NCBI GenBank assembly: GCA_902476665.1
Contig: CABSEO010000007.1
Coordinates: 1-17,641 of the forward strand
Source of the DNA: an uncultured Emergencia sp.
GTDB taxonomy: Bacteria; Bacillota; Clostridia; Peptostreptococcales; Anaerovoracaceae
DNA: 17,641 nucleotides
Reading direction: 5' to 3'
The translations under genes were made by a program, and so were the position numbers. Positions 13,676-17,641 of this stretch are shown one piece after another (position 1 is the stretch's first letter; each line of letters starts with the position of its first letter). The notes under the pieces are model-generated. The model made no database searches. It was not told the origin of the DNA and saw only the letters and a program-made list of their open reading frames with translations.

Positions 13676-14650
13676 ATGAAAATAATTGTAGTGAGTGGTT
13701 ATGCATATCCGGCCATTCAGGACTGGGTACTGGAGTCCTGGCTGCCGGATTTGACTTTTCTGGGAAACTTCAGCTATGGGATCACAGCGGAAGGTGACAT
13801 CATCGATTTAGAGGACGGCAGGCTGACAGAAGCTGCGCTGGCATCAGGTGTAAAACCTATGCTGGTTCTGACGCCTCTTGATAAAAATGGAACTTTCAAT
13901 GATGTAACAGCAGCGGCACTGCTTTCAGATTCTCAGGCGCAGGCAAATCTGGTGTACAACCTGTTACAGACCCTGAAGCGTAAAGGTCTGGGAGGAGTGG
14001 ATTTTGACTTTGAGTTTGTTCCCGCCGCTAATCGACAGGACTATGTAGAACTGATCCGTCTTGCAAAGAATACACTGGGGCCTCAGGGATATTATGTGAC
14101 TGCGGCGCTTGCACCAAAGATTTCTGCAGATCAGAAGGGCAGTGTTTATGAAGGCATAGATTATAAGCAGATTGGTGAAATTGTGGATTATGCGCTGGTG
14201 ATGACTTATGAATGGGGTTACACATACGGGCCACCTATGGCAGTTTCACCTGTGAATCAGGTTCGAAAAGTTCTGGATTATGCTGTCAGTGAAATTCCCA
14301 GAGACAAGATTCTGATGGGTATGCCCAATTATGGATATGACTGGAAACTGCCTTTTATCAAAGGAGAGTCCAGAGCGCAGAAGTTATCCAGCGAAGAGGC
14401 TTTCTGGCGAGCACAGTATTATGGTGTGGAAATCATCTATGATCAACTCTCACAGGCGCCGTTTTTCACCTATTTCGATCAGAGTGGAAATAAGCATGTG
14501 GTGTGGTATGAAGATATCAGAAGCATTCGCGCAAAGATGGCACTGGTGGAAGAATATGATCTGGCGGGAATGGGATTCTGGAATATTATGGACTATAATC
14601 CGGCAAATTCAGAGGTTTTGAATGAAATGTTCCAGGTGAGAAAGCTGTGA
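13676..14650 (+). CDS. GH18 glycosidase, SleL/YaaH-like catalytic domain
   Basis: The 324-residue protein is a glycoside hydrolase family 18 TIM barrel related to spore cortex-lytic N-acetylglucosaminidases (SleL/YaaH). The catalytic DxxDxDxE-type strand is visible as GGVDFDFEF with Glu113 as the acid/base; MTYEWGY (176-182) supplies the substrate Tyr, and GMPNYGYDW plus GMGFWNIM mark later barrel strands. Unlike typical SleL it has no LysM repeats and no signal peptide, so its route to peptidoglycan is unclear; it could act in the mother cell or be packaged in spore coats. ATG 13676, five bases after GGAGGA, is chosen over an earlier ATG at 13655. It follows a Nudix gene. Confidence 0.85.
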   Translation: MKIIVVSGYAYPAIQDWVLESWLPDLTFLGNFSYGITAEGDIIDLEDGRLTEAALASGVKPMLVLTPLDKNGTFNDVTAAALLSDSQAQANLVYNLLQTLKRKGLGGVDFDFEFVPAANRQDYVELIRLAKNTLGPQGYYVTAALAPKISADQKGSVYEGIDYKQIGEIVDYALVMTYEWGYTYGPPMAVSPVNQVRKVLDYAVSEIPRDKILMGMPNYGYDWKLPFIKGESRAQKLSSEEAFWRAQYYGVEIIYDQLSQAPFFTYFDQSGNKHVVWYEDIRSIRAKMALVEEYDLAGMGFWNIMDYNPANSEVLNEMFQVRKL

Positions 14651-14754
14651 GAAAAAACTGTTTGATTACGCAAAAGGGGTATGGGATTGGGAGTATCGCC
14701 TCTCCATCGTTTATCTGGAGGAAAACCGGGACATGCCTGCCTGCAGTTTTTCTC
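14649..14754 (+). other. Structured 3' region after the GH18 gene
   Basis: GAGAAAAAACTG, starting at the GH18 stop codon, is nearly complementary to CAGTTTTTCTC (14744-14754), with one bulged A. The closing helix encloses about 84 bases with a small inner hairpin CTCCA (14702-14706)/TGGAG (14716-14720). The distal arm carries five Ts, so it might act as a loose terminator. No known RNA family was recognised. Confidence 0.35.
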
Positions 14755-14784
14755 TGATAAAATCTGAAAAATTTTTTGAAAATG

Positions 14785-14813
14785 TGAATGGTTTTTCCTG
14801 TTTCAGTCGTATT
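14785..14813 (+). promoter_or_regulatory. Candidate ECF-type promoter of the sigma operon
   Basis: CGTATT (14808-14813) resembles the CGT-containing -10 of ECF-dependent promoters, with TGAATG (14785-14790) 17 bases upstream as a possible -35 (only a partial match to TGAAC-like elements). No good sigma-A promoter was found in 14651-14860. Autoregulation by the operon's own sigma factor is inferred. Confidence 0.4.
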
Positions 14814-14860
14814 AGTAGTGAAAGATAAAAAATTACGAATCAATAACAGGAGGGATTAAG

Positions 14861-15265
14861 ATGAAAAAGATATTATTTGGCGTACTGACATTCACAACTG
14901 TACTTTCTCTAAGTGCGGCGGGCGTATTTGCCGCAGGAGAACCGGTGTCAGAATGCAATTTTTCTTTTTTGAACAATGAAAAGGTATGTACTGCAGCCGA
15001 AAATACCTGCAGGTATATGGATGAGGACAGTGATGGTATCTGTGACTTACGGGGGGCATCTGCATCCGGCGGACAGAAGATGAATTATGTTGATACTGAT
15101 GGAGACGGTATCTGCGACAATCGTACAGAGTATACAACAAGTGGCGGATGCGGTCAGAATTATGTCGACGCCGACGAAGACGGTATTTGTGATAACTGGG
15201 GCAGTGCCTGTCAGGGACAGCGGAATCAGAACAGAGGCGGATGTAGAGGCAGAAACTGCAGATAA
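14861..15265 (+). CDS. Secreted Cys-rich protein with three DxDxDG repeats
   Basis: The 134-residue protein has a signal peptide (MKKILFGVLTFTTVLSLSAA..GVFA, cleavage near 24-25). The mature part holds three repeats spaced 24-25 residues: YMDEDSDGICD (52-62), YVDTDGDGICD (76-86) and YVDADEDGICD (101-111). DxDxDG is the calcium-loop core of EF-hand, thrombospondin type 3 and excalibur modules; here each ends in Ile-Cys-Asp. Nine cysteines suggest disulfides or metal binding. The C-terminus is Gly/Arg/Asn/Gln-rich with Cys (GGCRGRNCR). The start follows AGGAGGG. It is first in an operon with an ECF sigma factor 45 bases downstream and an anti-sigma, so it may be a sensor partner or a target. 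Calcium binding is inferred, not shown. Confidence 0.8.
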   Translation: MKKILFGVLTFTTVLSLSAAGVFAAGEPVSECNFSFLNNEKVCTAAENTCRYMDEDSDGICDLRGASASGGQKMNYVDTDGDGICDNRTEYTTSGGCGQNYVDADEDGICDNWGSACQGQRNQNRGGCRGRNCR

Positions 15266-15310
15266 AAGGAAAATGCCGGAGAGTAAAATGCTGTAAAGTG
15301 GAGTGTGACA

Positions 15311-15793
15311 ATGCGCAGTGAGCAGGATGTAAACAGGGCAATTGAAAAATATGCAGATACAATTCGGCGCATCTGTATGGTACATCTGAAAAATTATGAT
15401 GATACTGAGGATATTTTTCAGACTGTGTTTTTAAAATATGTGACCAGTACCGTCTCCTTCGAAAGCGAAGAACACGAAAAAGCCTGGTTTATCAGAGTCA
15501 CGATCAATGCATGCAAAGACTGGCTCAAAAGCTTTTTTGTAAGTCGTACGGTACCTCTGGATGAGCTTGTGGAACAGCCCGCGGAAATGGATGCGGACAG
15601 CAGAGAGATACTTCGTGAGGTTCTGTCGCTACCTGCAAAGTACCGTGATGTGGTATATCTGCATTACTATGAAGGGTATACTGCACCCCAGATTGGCCGG
15701 ATACTGGGGAAAAATGTGAATACGGTTTATACGCTTCTGAATCGTTCCAGACAAATGCTTCGAGTGAAACTGGGAGGTGATGAATATGTATGA
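15311..15793 (+). CDS. ECF-family RNA polymerase sigma factor
   Basis: The 160-residue protein is an extracytoplasmic-function sigma-70 factor with only regions 2 and 4. Region 2 (about 10-75) includes YDDTEDIFQTVFLKYV and the -10 recognition segment EKAWFIRVTINACKDWLKS. Region 4 (about 100-155) includes LPAKYRDVVYLHYYEGYTAPQ, then IGRILGKNVNTVYTLLNRSR, the -35-binding HTH. The size rules out a SigI-type factor. ATG 15311 is seven bases after GGAG; the GTG at 15305 is only one base after it. Its stop codon overlaps the anti-sigma start by eight bases, indicating translational coupling and balanced synthesis of the pair. Confidence 0.92.
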   Translation: MRSEQDVNRAIEKYADTIRRICMVHLKNYDDTEDIFQTVFLKYVTSTVSFESEEHEKAWFIRVTINACKDWLKSFFVSRTVPLDELVEQPAEMDADSREILREVLSLPAKYRDVVYLHYYEGYTAPQIGRILGKNVNTVYTLLNRSRQMLRVKLGGDEYV

Positions 15794-16538
15794 TCGGATG
15801 AAAGATGCTTTTGACAGGGTACATGCAGAAGAAGCGCTGAAAGAAAAGACCAGAGATTATTTATATGAAAAGACAAACGGATACTCAAAGAAAAAAGTAT
15901 TCTGTCATGGCTTTCGCTATGGTCTTTCTGCAGCCATCTGTGCTCTGCTTATCTTTATTGGCGGAAACTGGCTGTACTTTACGCCTACCGCAGAAATCAG
16001 CATAGATATCAATCCTTCCATTGAGCTGAGTGTCAATCGTTTTGACAAGGTGATCTCTGTGAACGGATATAATGAAGACGGCAATATACTTGCGGAGCAG
16101 CTGGATATAAAGTTTGCAGATTATACAGAGGCTATTGATGAAGTGATGAGAAATGAAAAGATTGCTGATCTGCTGTCCGATGATGCAGTGATGACCATTG
16201 CGGTTGTGGGAGACGGAGAGAAGCAGTCTCAGCCGATTCTTTCCGGGGTAAAGCGGTGTACAGCCAAACAGAAGAATACCTATTGCTACTGCGCACAGAA
16301 GGATGAAGTGGAAAAAGCTCACGAAATGGGACTTTCTTATGGCAGGTACAAGGCATATCTGGAACTGCGGGAGCTGAATCCTGATATTACAGCTGAAGAA
16401 GTGAGAGAAATGACCATGCGGGAAATCAGAGATCTGATTGCTGAGCTGTCAGGAACATCTCACAATGGAAAGCAGACAGGTGGAGTCAAACCGGGCAGCG
16501 GTCAGGGGCACGGCCATAAATACGGCAGAACTGAATAA
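15786..16538 (+). CDS. Membrane anti-sigma factor with RsgI-like extracytoplasmic domain
   Basis: The 250-residue protein has a cytoplasmic N-terminus (1-45, DRVHAEEALKEKTRDYLYEK) likely to bind the sigma factor, one membrane helix (about 46-65) and an outside part beginning TAEISIDINPSIELSVN. This ISIDINPSIE segment and the following FDKVISV-NGYNEDG are characteristic of the RsgI middle domain, in which RsgI proteins self-cleave between Asn and Pro (here Asn76-Pro77). The N-terminus differs from the classical RsgI N domain. Later parts include three Cys near 158-169, a helix (ITAEEVREMTMREIRDLIAEL) and a Gly/His-rich tail. ATG 15786 is eight bases after GGAGG; ATG 15780 is too close. It should hold the upstream-encoded sigma at the membrane until a signal arrives. 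Confidence 0.85.
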   Translation: MYDRMKDAFDRVHAEEALKEKTRDYLYEKTNGYSKKKVFCHGFRYGLSAAICALLIFIGGNWLYFTPTAEISIDINPSIELSVNRFDKVISVNGYNEDGNILAEQLDIKFADYTEAIDEVMRNEKIADLLSDDAVMTIAVVGDGEKQSQPILSGVKRCTAKQKNTYCYCAQKDEVEKAHEMGLSYGRYKAYLELRELNPDITAEEVREMTMREIRDLIAELSGTSHNGKQTGGVKPGSGQGHGHKYGRTE

Positions 16539-16584
16539 TAGAAAGCTGTAAGTATAGACTGATATGGCGAAAAATAATAAGAGA

Positions 16585-16625
16585 GGTACAGTTCAATCAG
16601 ATAAATGACGGAACTGTACCGTTTT
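16585..16625 (+). terminator. Terminator of the sigma operon
   Basis: GGTACAGTTC (16585-16594) pairs perfectly with GAACTGTACC (16611-16620) around a 16-base loop and is followed by GTTTTC. It lies 46 bases after the anti-sigma stop. Confidence 0.85.
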
Positions 16626-16641
16626 CTATTTGAACGGAGAA

Positions 16642-16764
16642 TCTGCCATATTCTGCAGAACATAGCAGCCTGGTGAAGGAATTGTCTATGTTTTTCGCTT
16701 CTTCTCAGGGCACCCCTAGAGGCCGTTTGACTGTGCTGCCTGAGTCAGTTAACCGGAATTATCT
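16642..16764. ncRNA. Possible structured RNA in a convergent gap
   Basis: After the sigma-operon terminator, three helices can form in sequence: TCTGC (16642-16646)/GCAGA (16655-16659); AGAACATAG (16657-16665)/CTATGTTTT (16686-16694), which competes with the first; and CTCAGGGCAC (16704-16713)/GTGCtgCCTGAG (16733-16744). GCAGC (16665-16669) can alternatively pair with GCTGC (16735-16739). A T6 run follows near 16764. No coding gene fits and no RNA family was recognised; strand and promoter are uncertain. Confidence 0.3.
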
Positions 16765-16873
16765 TTTTTAATAAAAAAGAGTATACACCTCAGACGAAAA
16801 AAGCCGATCAATAAGCTAAAATAATGATGATTTACCGTTTTATCAAACGAAATGGCTCTAAATCAGGAAATTA

Positions 16874-16891
16874 AGTATAAATCTTTATACT
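16874..16891. repeat. Perfect palindrome in the convergent gap
   Basis: AGTATAAA-TC-TTTATACT is a perfect 8+2+8 inverted repeat, suitable in size for a dimeric regulator, yet no gene start is close. The rest of 16765-17045 shows AT-rich sequence with no supported gene. Confidence 0.4.
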
Positions 16892-17045
16892 CAAATCAGT
16901 GCTTTTTCCCGTTTCTGGTTAATTGTAAAGCAGGCAGGTATCATTCTTTGGGATGAATGTTCCGGAAAAGGGATGAAGATGTTTGAGAATCAGCTTTATG
17001 AAAAGACTGGCAGATAAAGCGCTTCTTTCTTTTTTGGATGTAAAA

Positions 17046-17106
17046 AGGAGACATTGCTCCATGCCTGAATTGCTCATCCGTTTTGCAATGTCTCCTCATT
17101 TCAGGC
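17046..17106 (-). terminator. Terminator of the pyrBI operon
   Basis: On the minus strand AGGAGACATTGC (17095-17106) pairs perfectly with GCAATGTCTCCT (17046-17057) across a 37-base loop and runs into TTTTTAC. It begins eight bases after the pyrI stop codon. The loop is unusually long for an intrinsic terminator. Confidence 0.75.
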
Positions 17107-17114
17107 TGATTTGA

Positions 17115-17531
17115 TTATTTGTGTTCAGCGTCGCAGTAAGCGCATCTGTAGATTTTCTTCTCTTTGTCAACCAGTTTAAATTTATGTACGATTTCCTGCT
17201 CAACGGAAGTGATGCATCTAGGATTCTTGCACTTAATCACATTTGTCAGTGTTTCAGGAAGCTCCAGATGCTTTTTCTCTGCCAGTTTGCCGTCTTTTAC
17301 GATATTAACGGTAATGTTGCTGTCTATATAACCCAGCACATCAAAATCCAGATCGATCAGTTCATCGATTTTGATGATGTCTTTTTTGCCATATTTGGAA
17401 CTGGTGGCATTCTGAATGACTGCCACGCAGTTATCGATTTTGTCCAGTCTGAGCAGTTCGTAAATCTGCATGCTTTTGCCGGCTTTGATATGGTCCAGTA
17501 CAATACCTGTTTTTACTCCATCTATATTCAT
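17115..17531 (-). CDS. pyrI: Aspartate carbamoyltransferase regulatory subunit
   Basis: The 138-residue protein is the regulatory chain of aspartate transcarbamoylase, the committed step of pyrimidine synthesis. The N-terminal nucleotide-binding domain opens with GVKTGIVLDHIKAGKS. The C-terminal zinc domain has Cys101-x4-Cys106-x23-Cys130-x2-Cys133, the same spacing as in the E. coli protein, so it should bind zinc and contact PyrB. It is about 15 residues shorter than the E. coli chain, as in many clostridia. It follows pyrB after a 42-base gap, with AGGAGAGAGG before the ATG, and ends at its own terminator. Allosteric control by CTP/ATP is expected from the family. Confidence 0.93.
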   Translation of the reverse strand: MNIDGVKTGIVLDHIKAGKSMQIYELLRLDKIDNCVAVIQNATSSKYGKKDIIKIDELIDLDFDVLGYIDSNITVNIVKDGKLAEKKHLELPETLTNVIKCKNPRCITSVEQEIVHKFKLVDKEKKIYRCAYCDAEHK

Positions 17532-17573
17532 AAGTTTACCTCTCTCCTTTTGTCTCTTTATTAAAACCTTATT

Positions 17574-17641
17574 TTATGCTTCTCTTTTGATTCCCAGCAG
17601 GTACAGAATCAGAGCCATTCTGATATGCTTTCCGCACAGTG
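17574..17641 (-). CDS. pyrB: Aspartate carbamoyltransferase catalytic subunit, C-terminal end
   Basis: The visible 21 residues before the stop (LCGKHIRMALILYLLGIKREA) match the C-terminal helix of clostridial PyrB chains, which commonly end GKxIRMALILxLLG. The remainder lies beyond the window. Identity is supported mainly by the directly following pyrI gene. The catalytic chain condenses carbamoyl phosphate with aspartate and assembles with PyrI. Confidence 0.8.
   Translation of the reverse strand, partial: LCGKHIRMALILYLLGIKREA

Noticed and set aside
14861..15265. Tandem repeats as a CRISPR-like or mobile array
   Set aside because: The three repeats are imperfect at the DNA level and are explained by the repeated protein motif.
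14892..15385. Overlapping minus-strand open frames of 156 and 112 codons
   Set aside because: They lie antisense to the secreted repeat protein and the sigma start. Their His/Cys/Ser-rich composition reflects the repeats on the coding strand, and there are no ribosome sites.
15311..15793. SigI-type heat-shock or cellulosome sigma factor
   Set aside because: The protein is only 160 residues with regions 2 and 4 and a standard ECF layout; SigI proteins are longer and have a distinct C-terminal domain.

Overview
The window looks like chromosome of an anaerobic, low-to-mid-GC Firmicute of the class Clostridia, probably a Lachnospiraceae-like, butyrate-metabolising, spore-forming gut bacterium. 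The reasons are strong AGGAGG-type ribosome binding sites, AT-rich sigma-A promoters, a 4-hydroxybutyrate/butyryl-CoA:acetate-type CoA-transferase, a ferredoxin/Crp-Fnr pair typical of strict anaerobes, a SleL/YaaH-like GH18 domain, an ECF sigma/RsgI-like anti-sigma pair, and pyrBI. Species cannot be fixed from sequence alone. No insertion sequence, prophage or CRISPR array was seen.

Layout. 1-975: a partial ferredoxin gene (minus) diverges from a Crp/Fnr regulator (plus). They share a perfect palindrome placed to activate one and repress the other. 1342-4011 (minus): an M20 metallopeptidase/deacylase followed by a YfcC-type carrier, from one consensus promoter with an operator over its -10. 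4207-8958 (plus): two tandem ABC ATPase-permease fusions of the MacB/FtsX type, preceded by direct repeats resembling a response-regulator site. They end at a strong two-way terminator shared with the convergent CoA-transferase gene (9042-10400, minus), whose promoter sits inside a 12+12 bp inverted repeat. 10566-10757: tRNA-Arg(CCT) with its own promoter and terminator. 10975-12894: a nitrilase-family amidase (plus), an XRE regulator (minus) and a low-complexity lipoprotein (minus).

13132-14650 (plus): a Nudix hydrolase and a bare GH18 domain. 14861-16538 (plus): a compact three-gene unit made of a secreted protein with three YxDxDxDGICD repeats, an ECF sigma factor, and a membrane anti-sigma with an RsgI-like extracytoplasmic domain containing an Asn-Pro site. 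16539-17114: a convergent gap with terminators at both ends and unexplained structured sequence between. 17115-17641 (minus): pyrI and the 3' end of pyrB.

Functionally these are mostly short, independent transcription units: redox control, amino-acid or peptide conjugate uptake and cleavage, export or antimicrobial defence, acid fermentation, envelope sensing and pyrimidine synthesis. The best candidate for an under-described system is the 14785-16538 unit, in which a metal- or calcium-binding-like secreted protein is co-transcribed with an ECF sigma and an anti-sigma that may self-cleave.
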